Assembly: GCA_030533445.1 (NCBI GenBank)
Contig: JARPUW010000256.1
Location: forward strand, 186,001 to 250,000
Origin: Cyprinodon diabolis
Taxonomy: Eukaryota; Chordata; Actinopteri; Cyprinodontiformes; Cyprinodontidae
Length of the DNA: 64,000 nt
Direction of reading: 5' to 3'
The position numbers and the translations under genes were made by a program. The notes under the pieces are model-generated. The model did no database searches. It was not told where the DNA came from and worked only from the letters and a program-made list of their open reading frames with translations. Below, one piece after another: positions 23,070 to 35,489 of the stretch. Each line of letters starts with the position of its first letter. Within the stretch, counting starts at the first letter, position 1.

Positions 23070-26000
23070 GGCCTCTGGAGTTGTAACAGACAAACCATTA
23101 ATGATACAGCCATGATCTTTTCTGGCAATCATCTAGAGCTGAAAACTAACAATATAAAGTAGATTTGAGCAGATGTTTTTGGTTCCAATCTTCAAATCAG
23201 AAGTTGAGGCCAAAATGCTCTTTTCACAGTGAGATAATGCAATTTTGGCCTCTGGAGTTGTAACAGACAAACCATTAATGATACAGCCATGATCTTTTCT
23301 GGCAATCATCTAAAGCTGAAAACTAACAATTTGAAATAGATTGGAGCAGATGTTTTTGGTTCCAAGCTTCAAATCATAGGTTTGAGGCCAAAACGCTCTT
23401 TTCACAGTGAGATAATGCCATTTTGGCCTCTGGAGTTGTAACACACAAACCATTAATGATACAGCCATGATCTTTTCTGGCAATCATCTAGAGCTGAAAA
23501 CTAACAATATAAAGTAGATTTGAGCAGATGTTTTTGGTTCCAAGCTTCAAATCATAGGTTTGAGGCCAAAACGCTCTTTTCACAGTGAGATAATGCCATT
23601 TTGGCCTCTGGAGTTGTAACAGACAAACCATTAATGATACAGCCATGATCTTTTCTGGCAATCATCTAGAGCTGAAAACTAACAATATAAAGTAGATTTG
23701 AGCAGATGTTTTTGGTTCCAAGCTTCAAATCAGAGGTTTGAGGCCAAAACGCTCGTTTCACAGTGAGATAATGCCATTTTGGCCTCTGGAGTTGTAACAG
23801 ACAAACCATTAATGATACAGCCATGATCTTTTCTGGCAATCATCTAGAGCTGAAAACTAACAATATAAAGTAGATTTGAGCAGATGTTTTTGGTTCCACG
23901 CTTCAAATCAGAAGTTGAGGCCAAAACGCTCTTTTCACAGTGAGATAATGCCATTTTGGCCTCTGGAGTTGTAACAGACAAACCATTAATGATACAGCCA
24001 TGATCTTTTCTGGCAATCATCTAGAGCTGAAAACTAACAATATAAAGTAGATTTGAGCAGATGTTTTTGGTTCCAAGCTTCAAATCATAGGTTTGAGGCC
24101 AAAACGCTCTTTTCACACTGAGATAATGCCATTTTGGCCTCTGGAGTTGTAACAGACAAACCATTAATGATACAGCCATGATCTTTTCTGGCAATCATCT
24201 AGAGCTGAAAACTAACAATATAAAGTAGATTTGAGCAGATGTTTTTGGTTCCAAGCTTCAAATCAGAAGTTGAGGCCAAAACGCTCTTTTCACAGTGAGA
24301 TAATGCCATTTTGGCCTCTGGAGTTGTAACAGACAAACCATTAATGATACAGCCATGATCTTTTCTGGCAATCATCTAAAGCTGAAAACTAACAATATAA
24401 AGTAGATTTGAGCAGATGTTTTTGGTTCCAAGCTTCAAATCATAGGTTTGAGGCCAAAACGCTCTTTTCATAGTGAGATAATCCCATTTTGGCCTCTGGA
24501 GTTGTAACAGACAAACCATTAATGATACAGCCATGATCTTTTCTGGCAATCATCTAGAGCTGAAAACTAACAATATAAAGTAGATTTGAGCAGATGTTTT
24601 TGGTTCCACGCTTCAAATCAGAAGTTGAGGCCAAAACGCTCTTTTCACAGTGAGATAATGCCATTTTGGCCTCTGGAGTTGTAACAGACAAACCATTAAT
24701 GATACAGCCATGATCTTTTCTGGCAATCATCTAGAGCTGAAAACTAACAATATAAATTAGATTTGAGCAGATGTTTTTGGTTCCAAGCTTCAAATCAGAA
24801 GTTGAGGCCAAAACGCTCTTTTCACAGTGAGATAATGCCATTTTGGCCTCTGGAGTTGTAACAGACAAACCATTAATGATACAGCCATGATCTTTTCTGG
24901 CAATCATCTAAAGCTGAAAACTAACAATATAAAGTAGATTTGAGCAGATGTTTTTGGTTCCACGCTTCAAATCAGAAGTTGAGGCCAAAACGCTCGTTTC
25001 ACAGTGAGATAATGCCATTTTGGCCTCTGGAGTTGTAACAGACAAACCATTAATGATACAGCCATGATCTTTTCTGGCAATCATCTAGAGCTGAAAACTA
25101 ACAATATAAAGTAGATTTGAGCAGATGTTTTTGGTTCCAAGCTTCAAATCAGAGGTTTGAGGCCAAAACGCTCGTTTCACACTGAGATAATGCCATTTTG
25201 GCCTCTGGAGTTGTAACAGACAAACCATTAATGATACAGCCATGATCTTTTCTGGCAATCATCTAGAGCTGAAAACTAACAATATAAAGTAGATTTGAGC
25301 AGAAGTTTTTGGTTCCACGCTTCAAATCAGAAGTTGAGGCCAAAACGCTCTTTTCACAGTGAGATAATGCCATTTTGGCCTCTGGAGTTGTAACAGACAA
25401 ACCATTAATGATACAGCCATGATCTTTTCTGGCAATCATCTAGAGCTGAAAACTAACAATATAAAGTAGATTTGAGCAGATGTTTTTGGTTCCAAGCTTC
25501 AAATCATAGGTTTGAGGCCAAAACGCTCTTTTCACACTGAGATAATGCCATTTTGGCCTCTGGAGTTGTAACAGACAAACCATTAATGATACAGCCATGA
25601 TCTTTTCTGGCAATCATCTAGAGCTGAAAACTAACAATATAAAGTAGATTTGAGCAGATGTTTTTGGTTCCAAGCTTCAAATCAGAAGTTGAGGCCAAAA
25701 CGCTCTTTTCACAGTGAGATAATGCCATTTTGGCCTCTGGAGTTGTAACAGACAAACCATTAATGATACAGCCATGATCTTTTCTGGCAATCATCTAGAG
25801 CTGAAAACTAACAATATAAAGTAGATTTGAGCAGATGTTTTTGGTTCCACGCTTCAAATCAGAAGTTGAGGCCAAAACGCTCTTTTCACAGTGAGATAAT
25901 GCCATTTTGGCCTCTGGAGTTGTAACAGACAAACCATTAATGATACAGCCATGATCTTTTCTGGCAATCATCTAGAGCTGAAAACTAACAATATAAAGTA

Positions 26001-26263
26001 GATTTGAGCAGATGTTTTTGGTTCCAAGCTTCAAATCAGAAGTTGAGGCCAAAACGCTCTTTTCACAGTGAGATAATGCCATTTTGGCCTCTGGAGTTGT
26101 AACAGACAAACCATTAATGATACAGCCATGATCTTTTCTGGCAATCATCTAAAGCTGAAAACTAACAATATAAAGTAGATTTGAGCAGATGTTTTTGGTT
26201 CCAAGCTTCAAATCATAGGTTTGAGGCCAAAACGCTCTTTTCACAGTGAGATAATCCCATTTT
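22006..26263. repeat. Dispersed duplicate segment, second copy (partner 11897-16686)
   Basis: It lacks the three monomers G'-X-C present in the first copy and carries a private AGAAGTTTTT change near 25303. The two copies are separated by about 5.3 kb of A/B/C/K/M monomers, so they are not directly tandem now. Confidence 0.83.
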
Positions 26264-26972
26264 GGCCTCTGGAGTTGTAACAGACAAACCATTAATGATA
26301 CAGCCATGATCTTTTCTGGCAATCATCTAGAGCTGAAAACTAACAATATAAAGTAGATTTGAGCAGATGTTTTTGGTTCCAAGCTTCAAATCAGAAGTTG
26401 AGGCCAAAACGCTCTTTTCACAGTGAGATAATGCCATTTTGGCCTCTGGAGTTGTAACAGACAAACCATTAATGATACAGCCATGATCTTTTCTGGCAAT
26501 CATCTAAAGCTGAAAACTAACAATATAAAGTAGATTTGAGCAGATGTTTTTGGTTCCAAGCTTCAAATCATAGGTTTGAGGCCAAAACGCTCTTTTCACA
26601 GTGAGATAATCCCATTTTGGCCTCTGGAGTTGTAACAGACAAACCATTAATGATACAGCCATGATCTTTTCTGGCAATCATCTAGAGCTGAAAACTAACA
26701 ATATAAAGTAGATTTGAGCAGATGTTTTTGGTTCCACGCTTCAAATCAGAAGTTGAGGCCAAAACGCTCTTTTCACAGTGAGATAATGCCATTTTGGCCT
26801 CTGGAGTTGTAACAGACAAACCATTAATGATACAGCCATGATCTTTTCTGGCAATCATCTAGAGCTGAAAACTAACAATATAAAGTAGATTTGAGCAGAT
26901 GTTTTTGGTTCCAATCTTCAAATCAGAAGTTGAGGCCAAAATGCTCTTTTCACAGTGAGATAATGCAATTTT
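23247..26972. repeat. Higher-order block, 21 monomers
   Basis: The order is N-D-X-C-H-A-B-C-K-M-F, then C-H-A-C-A-B-A-B-C-I. It parallels 13138-16686 but lacks a G'-X-C triplet after the first C. The B at 24313 keeps the private TCATAGTGAG change seen at 14891. A private AGCAGAAGTTT change sits near 25303. Confidence 0.83.
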
Positions 26973-28570
26973 GGCCTCTGGAGTTGTAACAGACAAACCA
27001 TTAATGATACAGCCATGATCTTTTCTGGCAATCATCTAAAGCTGAAAACTAACAATTTGAAATAGATTGGAGCAGATGTTTTTGGTTCCAAGCTTCAAAT
27101 CATAGGTTTGAGGCCAAAACGCTCTTTTCACAGTGAGATAATGCCATTTTGGCCTCTGGAGTTGTAACACACAAACCATTAATGATACAGCCATGATCTT
27201 TTCTGGCAATCATCTAGAGCTGAAAACTAACAATATAAAGTAGATTTGAGCAGATGTTTTTGGTTCCAAGCTTCAAATCATAGGTTTGAGGCCAAAACGC
27301 TCTTTTCACAGTGAGATAATGCCATTTTGGCCTCTGGAGTTGTAACAGACAAACCATTAATGATACAGCCATGATCTTTTCTGGCAATCATCTAGAGCTG
27401 AAAACTAACAATATAAAGTAGATTTGAGCAGATGTTTTTGGTTCCAAGCTTCAAATCAGAGGTTTGAGGCCAAAACGCTCGTTTCACAGTGAGATAATGC
27501 CATTTTGGCCTCTGGAGTTGTAACAGACAAACCATTAATGATACAGCCATGATCTTTTCTGGCAATCATCTAGAGCTGAAAACTAACAATATAAAGTAGA
27601 TTTGAGCAGATGTTTTTGGTTCCACGCTTCAAATCAGAAGTTGAGGCCAAAACGCTCTTTTCACAGTGAGATAATGCCATTTTGGCCTCTGGAGTTGTAA
27701 CAGACAAACCATTAATGATACAGCCATGATCTTTTCTGGCAATCATCTAGAGCTGAAAACTAACAATATAAAGTAGATTGGAGCAGATGTTTTTGATTCC
27801 ACGCTTCAAATCAGAAGTTGAGGCCAAAACGCTCTTTTCACAGTGAGATAATGCCATTTTGGCCTCTGGAGTTGTAACAGACAAACCATTAATGATACAG
27901 CCATGATCTTTTCTGGCAATCATCTAGAGCTGAAAACTAACAATATAAAGTAGATTTGAGCAGATGTTTTTGGTTCCAAGCTTCAAATCAGAGGTTTGAG
28001 GCCAAAACGCTCGTTTCACAGTGAGATAATGCCATTTTGGCCTCTGGAGTTGTAACAGACAAACCATTAATGATACAGCCATGATCTTTTCTGGCAATCA
28101 TCTAGAGCTGAAAACTAACAATATAAAGTAGATTTGAGCAGATGTTTTTGGTTCCACGCTTCAAATCAGAAGTTGAGGCCAAAACGCTCTTTTCACAGTG
28201 AGATAATGCCATTTTGGCCTCTGGAGTTGTAACAGACAAACCATTAATGATACAGCCATGATCTTTTCTGGCAATCATCTAGAGCTGAAAACTAACAATA
28301 TAAAGTAGATTTGAGCAGATGTTTTTGGTTCCAAGCTTCAAATCATAGGTTTGAGGCCAAAACGCTCTTTTCACACTGAGATAATGCCATTTTGGCCTCT
28401 GGAGTTGTAACAGACAAACCATTAATGATACAGCCATGATCTTTTCTGGCAATCATCTAGAGCTGAAAACTAACAATATAAAGTAGATTTGAGCAGATGT
28501 TTTTGGTTCCAAGCTTCAAATCAGAAGTTGAGGCCAAAACGCTCTTTTCACAGTGAGATAATGCCATTTT
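25909..28570. repeat. Third copy of the A-B-A-B-C-I-N segment (2,662 bp)
   Basis: A-B-A-B-C-I-N-D-X-C-G'-X-C-H-A matches 12074-14735 in length and order (+13,835) and retains the G'-X-C triplet missing at 22006-26263. It has a private TTTTGATTCC in G'. Confidence 0.82.
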
Positions 28571-30165
28571 GGCCTCTGGAGTTGTAACAGACAAACCATT
28601 AATGATACAGCCATGATCTTTTCTGGCAATCATCTAGAGCTGAAAACTAACAATATAAATTAGATTTGAGCAGATGTTTTTGGTTCCAAGCTTCAAATCA
28701 GAAGTTGAGGCCAAAACGCTCTTTTCACAGTGAGATAATGCCATTTTGGCCTCTGGAGTTGTAACAGACAAACCATTAATGATACAGCCATGATCTTTTC
28801 TGGCAATCATCTAGAGCTGAAAACTAACAATATAAAGTAGATTTGAGCAGATGTTTTTGGTTCCACGCTTCAAATCAGAAGTTGAGGCCAAAACGCTCTT
28901 TTCACAGTGAGATAATGCCATTTTGGCCTCTGGAGTTGTAACAGACAAACCATTAATGATACAGCCATGATCTTTTCTGGCAATCATCTAGAGCTGAAAA
29001 CTAACAATATAAATTAGATTTGAGCAGATGTTTTTGGTTCCAAGCTTCAAATCAGAAGTTGAGGCCAAAACGCTCTTTTCACAGTGAGATAATGCCATTT
29101 TGGCCTCTGGAGTTGTAACAGACAAACCATTAATGATACAGCCATGATCTTTTCTGGCAATCATCTAAAGCTGAAAACTAACAATATAAAGTAGATTTGA
29201 GCAGATGTTTTTGGTTCCACGCTTCAAATCAGAAGTTGAGGCCAAAACGCTCGTTTCACAGTGAGATAATGCCATTTTGGCCTCTGGAGTTGTAACAGAC
29301 AAACCATTAATGATACAGCCATGATCTTTTCTGGCAATCATCTAGAGCTGAAAACTAACAATATAAAGTAGATTTGAGCAGATGTTTTTGGTTCCAAGCT
29401 TCAAATCAGAGGTTTGAGGCCAAAACGCTCGTTTCACACTGAGATAATGCCATTTTGGCCTCTGGAGTTGTAACAGACAAACCATTAATGATACAGCCAT
29501 GATCTTTTCTGGCAATCATCTAGAGCTGAAAACTAACAATATAAAGTAGATTTGAGCAGATGTTTTTGGTTCCAAGCTTCAAATCAGAAGTTGAGGCCAA
29601 AACGCTCTTTTCACAGTGAGATAATGCCATTTTGGCCTCTGGAGTTGTAACAGACAAACCATTAATGATACAGCCATGATCTTTTCTGGCAATCATCTAA
29701 AGCTGAAAACTAACAATATAAAGTAGATTTGAGCAGATGTTTTTGGTTCCAAGCTTCAAATCATAGGTTTGAGGCCAAAACGCTCTTTTCACAGTGAGAT
29801 AATCCCATTTTGGCCTCTGGAGTTGTAACAGACAAACCATTAATGATACAGCCATGATCTTTTCTGGCAATCATCTAGAGCTGAAAACTAACAATATAAA
29901 GTAGATTTGAGCAGATGTTTTTGGTTCCACGCTTCAAATCAGAAGTTGAGGCCAAAACGCTCTTTTCACAGTGAGATAATACCATTTTGGCCTCTGGAGT
30001 TGTAACAGACAAACCATTAATGATACAGCCATGATCTTTTCTGGCAATCATCTAGAGCTGAAAACTAACAATATAAAGTAGATTTGAGCAGATGTTTTTG
30101 GTTCCAATCTTCAAATCAGAAGTTGAGGCCAAAATGCTCTTTTCACAGTGAGATAATGCAATTTT
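26973..30165. repeat. Higher-order block, 18 monomers
   Basis: The order is N-D-X-C-G'-X-C-H-A, then K-C-K-M-F-A-B-C-I. The G' at 27684 has TTTTGATTCC. The doubled K (28571 and 28925, 354 bp apart) suggests a local dimer duplication. The C at 29812 ends ATACCATTTT, a marker shared with the C at 37444. The last five monomers (from 29279) begin the 43/44-monomer duplication. Confidence 0.83.
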
Positions 30166-33100
30166 GGCCTCTGGAGTTGTAACAGACAAACCATTAATGA
30201 TACAGCCATGATCTTTTCTGGCAATCATCTAAAGCTGAAAACTAACAATTTGAAATAGATTGGAGCAGATGTTTTTGGTTCCAAGCTTCAAATCATAGGT
30301 TTGAGGCCAAAACGCTCTTTTCACAGTGAGATAATGCCATTTTGGCCTCTGGAGTTGTAACAGACAAACCATTAATGATACAGCCATGATCTTTTCTGGC
30401 AATCATCTAGAGCTGAAAACTAACAATATAAAGTAGATTTGAGCAGATGTTTTTGGTTCCAAGCTTCAAATCATAGGTTTGAGGCCAAAACGCTCTTTTC
30501 ACAGTGAGATAATGCCATTTTGGCCTCTGGAGTTGTAACAGACAAACCATTAATGATACAGCCATGATCTTTTCTGGCAATCATCTAGAGCTGAAAACTA
30601 ACAATATAAAGTAGATTTGAGCAGATGTTTTTGGTTCCAAGCTTCAAATCAGAGGTTTGAGGCCAAAACGCTCGTTTCACAGTGAGATAATGCCATTTTG
30701 GCCTCTGGAGTTGTAACAGACAAACCATTAATGATACAGCCATGATCTTTTCTGGCAATCATCTAGAGCTGAAAACTAACAATATAAAGTAGATTTGAGC
30801 AGATGTTTTTGGTTCCACGCTTCAAATCAGAAGTTGAGGCCAAAACGCTCTTTTCACAGTGAGATAATGCCATTTTGGCCTCTGGAGTTGTAACAGACAA
30901 ACCATTAATGATACAGCCATGATCTTTTCTGGCAATCATCTAGAGCTGAAAACTAACAATATAAAGTAGATTTGAGCAGATGTTTTTGGTTCCAAGCTTC
31001 AAATCAGAGGTTTGAGGCCAAAACGCTCGTTTCACAGTGAGATAATGCCATTTTGGCCTCTGGAGTTGTAACAGACAAACCATTAATGATACAGCCATGA
31101 TCTTTTCTGGCAATCATCTAGAGCTGAAAACTAACAATATAAAGTAGATTTGAGCAGATGTTTTTGGTTCCACGCTTCAAATCAGAAGTTGAGGCCAAAA
31201 CGCTCTTTTCACAGTGAGATAATGCCATTTTGGCCTCTGGAGTTGTAACAGACAAACCATTAATGATACAGCCATGATCTTTTCTGGCAATCATCTAGAG
31301 CTGAAAACTAACAATATAAAGTAGATTTGAGCAGATGTTTTTGGTTCCAAGCTTCAAATCATAGGTTTGAGGCCAAAACGCTCTTTTCACACTGAGATAA
31401 TGCCATTTTGGCCTCTGGAGTTGTAACAGACAAACCATTAATGATACAGCCATGATCTTTTCTGGCAATCATCTAGAGCTGAAAACTAACAATATAAAGT
31501 AGATTTGAGCAGATGTTTTTGGTTCCAAGCTTCAAATCAGAAGTTGAGGCCAAAACGCTCTTTTCACAGTGAGATAATGCCATTTTGGCCTCTGGAGTTG
31601 TAACAGACAAACCATTAATGATACAGCCATGATCTTTTCTGGCAATCATCTAAAGCTGAAAACTAACAATATAAAGTAGATTTGAGCAGATGTTTTTGGT
31701 TCCAAGCTTCAAATCATAGGTTTGAGGCCAAAACGCTCTTTTCACAGTGAGATAATCCCATTTTGGCCTCTGGAGTTGTAACAGACAAACCATTAATGAT
31801 ACAGCCATGATCTTTTCTGGCAATCATCTAGAGCTGAAAACTAACAATATAAAGTAGATTTGAGCAGATGTTTTTGGTTCCACGCTTCAAATCAGAAGTT
31901 GAGGCCAAAACGCTCTTTTCACAGTGAGATAATGCCATTTTGGCCTCTGGAGTTGTAACAGACAAACCATTAATGATACAGCCATGATCTTTTCTGGCAA
32001 TCATCTAGAGCTGAAAACTAAAAATATAAAGTAGATTTGAGCAGATGTTTTTGGTTCCAAGCTTCAAATCATAGGTTTGAGGCCAAAACGCTCTTTTCAC
32101 ACTGAGATAATGCCATTTTGGCCTCTGGAGTTGTAACAGACAAACCATTAATGATACAGCCATGATCTTTTCTGGCAATCATCTAGAGCTGAAAACTAAC
32201 AATATAAAGTAGATTTGAGCAGATGTTTTTGGTTCCAAGCTTCAAATCAGAAGTTGAGGCCAAAACGCTCTTTTCACAGTGAGATAATGCCATTTTGGCC
32301 TCTGGAGTTGTAACAGACAAACCATTAATGATACAGCCATGATCTTTTCTGGCAATCATCTAAAGCTGAAAACTAACAATATAAAGTAGATTTGAGCAGA
32401 TGTTTTTGGTTCCAAGCTTCAAATCATAGGTTTGAGGCCAAAACGCTCTTTTCACAGTGAGATAATCCCATTTTGGCCTCTGGAGTTGTAACAGACAAAC
32501 CATTAATGATACAGCCATGATCTTTTCTGGCAATCATCTAGAGCTGAAAACTAACAATATAAAGTAGATTTGAGCAGATGTTTTTGGTTCCACGCTTCAA
32601 ATCAGAAGTTGAGGCCAAAACGCTCTTTTCACAGTGAGATAATGCCATTTTGGCCTCTGGAGTTGTAACAGACAAACCATTAATGATACAGCCATGATCT
32701 TTTCTGGCAATCATCTAGAGCTGAAAACTAACAATATAAAGTAGATTTGAGCAGATGTTTTTGGTTCCAAGCTTCAAATCAGAAGTTGAGGCCAAAACGC
32801 TCTTTTCACAGTGAGATAATGCCATTTTGGCCTCTGGAGTTGTAACAGACAAACCATTAATGATACAGCCATGATCTTTTCTGGCAATCATCTAAAGCTG
32901 AAAACTAACAATATAAAGTAGATTTGAGCAGATGTTTTTGGTTCCAAGCTTCAAATCATAGGTTTGAGGCCAAAACGCTCTTTTCACAGTGAGATAATCC
33001 CATTTTGGCCTCTGGAGTTGTAACAGACAAACCATTAATGATACAGCCATGATCTTTTCTGGCAATCATCTAGAGCTGAAAACTAACAATATAAGTAGAT

Positions 33101-33182
33101 TTGAGCAGATGTTTTTGGTTCCAAGCTTCAAATCAGAAGTTGAGGCCAAAACGCTCTTTTCACAGTGAGATAATGCAATTTT
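30166..33182. repeat. Higher-order block, 17 monomers
   Basis: The order is N-E-X-C-X-C-H-A-B, then C-H-A-B-C-A-B-J. The H at 31942 carries CTAAAAATATAAAG and the J at 33007 is 176 bp with AATATAAGTAG. The block at 37798 has both markers but one more monomer (G'). Confidence 0.86.
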
Positions 33183-35489
33183 GGCCTCTGGAGTTGTAAC
33201 AGACAAACCATTAATGATACAGCCATGATCTTTTCTGGCAATCATCTAAAGCTGAAAACTAACAATTTGAAATAGATTGGAGCAGATGTTTTTGGTTCCA
33301 AGCTTCAAATCATAGGTTTGAGGCCAAAACGCTCTTTTCACAGTGAGATAATGCCATTTTGGCCTCTGGAGTTGTAACACACAAACCATTAATGATACAG
33401 CCATGATCTTTTCTGGCAATCATCTAGAGCTGAAAACTAACAATATAAAGTAGATTTGAGCAGATGTTTTTGGTTCCAAGCTTCAAATCATAGGTTTGAG
33501 GCCAAAACGCTCTTTTCACAGTGAGATAATGCCATTTTGGCCTCTGGAGTTGTAACAGACAAACCATTAATGATACAGCCATGATCTTTTCTGGCAATCA
33601 TCTAGAGCTGAAAACTAACAATATAAAGTAGATTTGAGCAGATGTTTTGGGTTCCAAGCTTCAAATCAGAGGTTTGAGGCCAAAACGCTCGTTTCACAGT
33701 GAGATAATGCCATTTTGGCCTCTGGAGTTGTAACAGACAAACCATTAATGATACAGCCATGATCTTTTCTGGCAATCATCTAGAGCTGAAAACTAACAAT
33801 ATAAAGTAGATTTGAGCAGATGTTTTTGGTTCCACGCTTCAAATCAGAAGTTGAGGCCAAAACGCTCTTTTCACAGTGAGATAATGCCATTTTGGCCTCT
33901 GGAGTTGTAACAGACAAACCATTAATGATACAGCCATGATCTTTTCTGGCAATCATCTAGAGCTGAAAACTAACAATATAAAGTAGATTGGAGCAGATGT
34001 CTTTGGTTCCACGCTTCAAATCAGAAGTTGAGGCCAAAACGCTCTTTTCACAGTGAGATAATGCCATTTTGGCCTCTGGAGTTGTAACAGACAAACCATT
34101 AATGATACAGCCATGATCTTTTCTGGCAATCATCTAGAGCTGAAAACTAACAATATAAAGTAGATTTGAGCAGATGTTTTTGGTTCCAAGCTTCAAATCA
34201 GAGGTTTGAGGCCAAAACGCTCGTTTCACAGTGAGATAATGCCATTTTGGCCTCTGGAGTTGTAACAGACAAACCATTAATGATACAGCCATGATCTTTT
34301 CTGGCAATCATCTAGAGCTGAAAACTAACAATATAAAGTAGATTTGAGCAGATGTTTTTGGTTCCACGCTTCAAATCAGAAGTTGAGGCCAAAACGCTCT
34401 TTTCACAGTGAGATAATGCCATTTTGGCCTCTGGAGTTGTAACAGACAAACCATTAATGATACAGCCATGATCTTTTCTGGCAATCATCTAGAGCTGAAA
34501 ACTAACAATATAAAGTAGATTTGAGCAGATGTTTTTGGTTCCAAGCTTCAAATCATAGGTTTGAGGCCAAAACGCTCTTTTCACACTGAGATAATGCCAT
34601 TTTGGCCTCTGGAGTTGTAACAGACAAACCATTAATGATACAGCCATGATCTTTTCTGGCAATCATCTAGAGCTGAAAACTAACAATATAAAGTAGATTT
34701 GAGCAGATGTTTTTGGTTCCAAGCTTCAAATCAGAAGTTGAGGCCAAAACGCTCTTTTCACAGTGAGATAATGCCATTTTGGCCTCTGGAGTTGTAACAG
34801 ACAAACCATTAATGATACAGCCATGATCTTTTCTGGCAATCATCTAGAGCTGAAAACTAACAATATAAAGTAGATTTGAGCAGATGTTTTTGGTTCCACG
34901 CTTCAAATCAGAAGTTGAGGCCAAAACGCTCTTTTCACAGTGAGATAATGCCATTTTGGCCTCTGGAGTTGTAACAGACAAACCATTAATGATACAGCCA
35001 TGATCTTTTCTGGCAATCATCTAGAGCTGAAAACTAACAATATAAAGTAGATTTGAGCAGATGTTTTTGGTTCCAAGCTTCAAATCAGAAGTTGAGGCCA
35101 AAACGCTCTTTTCACAGTGAGATAATGCCATTTTGGCCTCTGGAGTTGTAACAGACAAACCATTAATGATACAGCCATGATCTTTTCTGGCAATCATCTA
35201 AAGCTGAAAACTAACAATATAAAGTAGATTTGAGCAGATGTTTTTGGTTCCAAGCTTCAAATCATAGGTTTGAGGCCAAAACGCTCTTTTCACAGTGAGA
35301 TAATCCCATTTTGGCCTCTGGAGTTGTAACAGACAAACCATTAATGATACAGCCATGATCTTTTCTGGCAATCATCTAGAGCTGAAAACTAACAATATAA
35401 AGTAGATTTGAGCAGATGTTTTTGGTTCCAAGCTTCAAATCAGAAGTTGAGGCCAAAACGCTCTTTTCACAGTGAGATAATGCAATTTT
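33183..35489. repeat. Higher-order block, 13 monomers (2,307 bp)
   Basis: The order is N-D-X-C-G'-X-C-H-A-C-A-B-J. Private markers are TGTTTTGGGTTCC in the X (near 33643) and TGTCTTTGG in the G' (near 34001). Both recur 7,809 bp downstream. Confidence 0.87.

Larger units (their letters stand above)
13138..23246. repeat. Long block without type N, 57 monomers (10.1 kb)
   Basis: It opens N-D-X-C-G'-X-C-H-A-B-C-K-M-F-C-H and continues A-C-A-B-C-A-B-A-B-B. It then has C-K-M-C-H-A-C-A, K-M-C-H-A-C-A, and an A/B/C-only stretch (20409-23069) ending C-I. No type N, D, X or G occurs after about 14.4 kb. A-B dimers dominate, making this the most dimer-like part of the window. It holds the 2,838-bp and 1,240-bp duplications listed separately. 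Confidence 0.82.
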
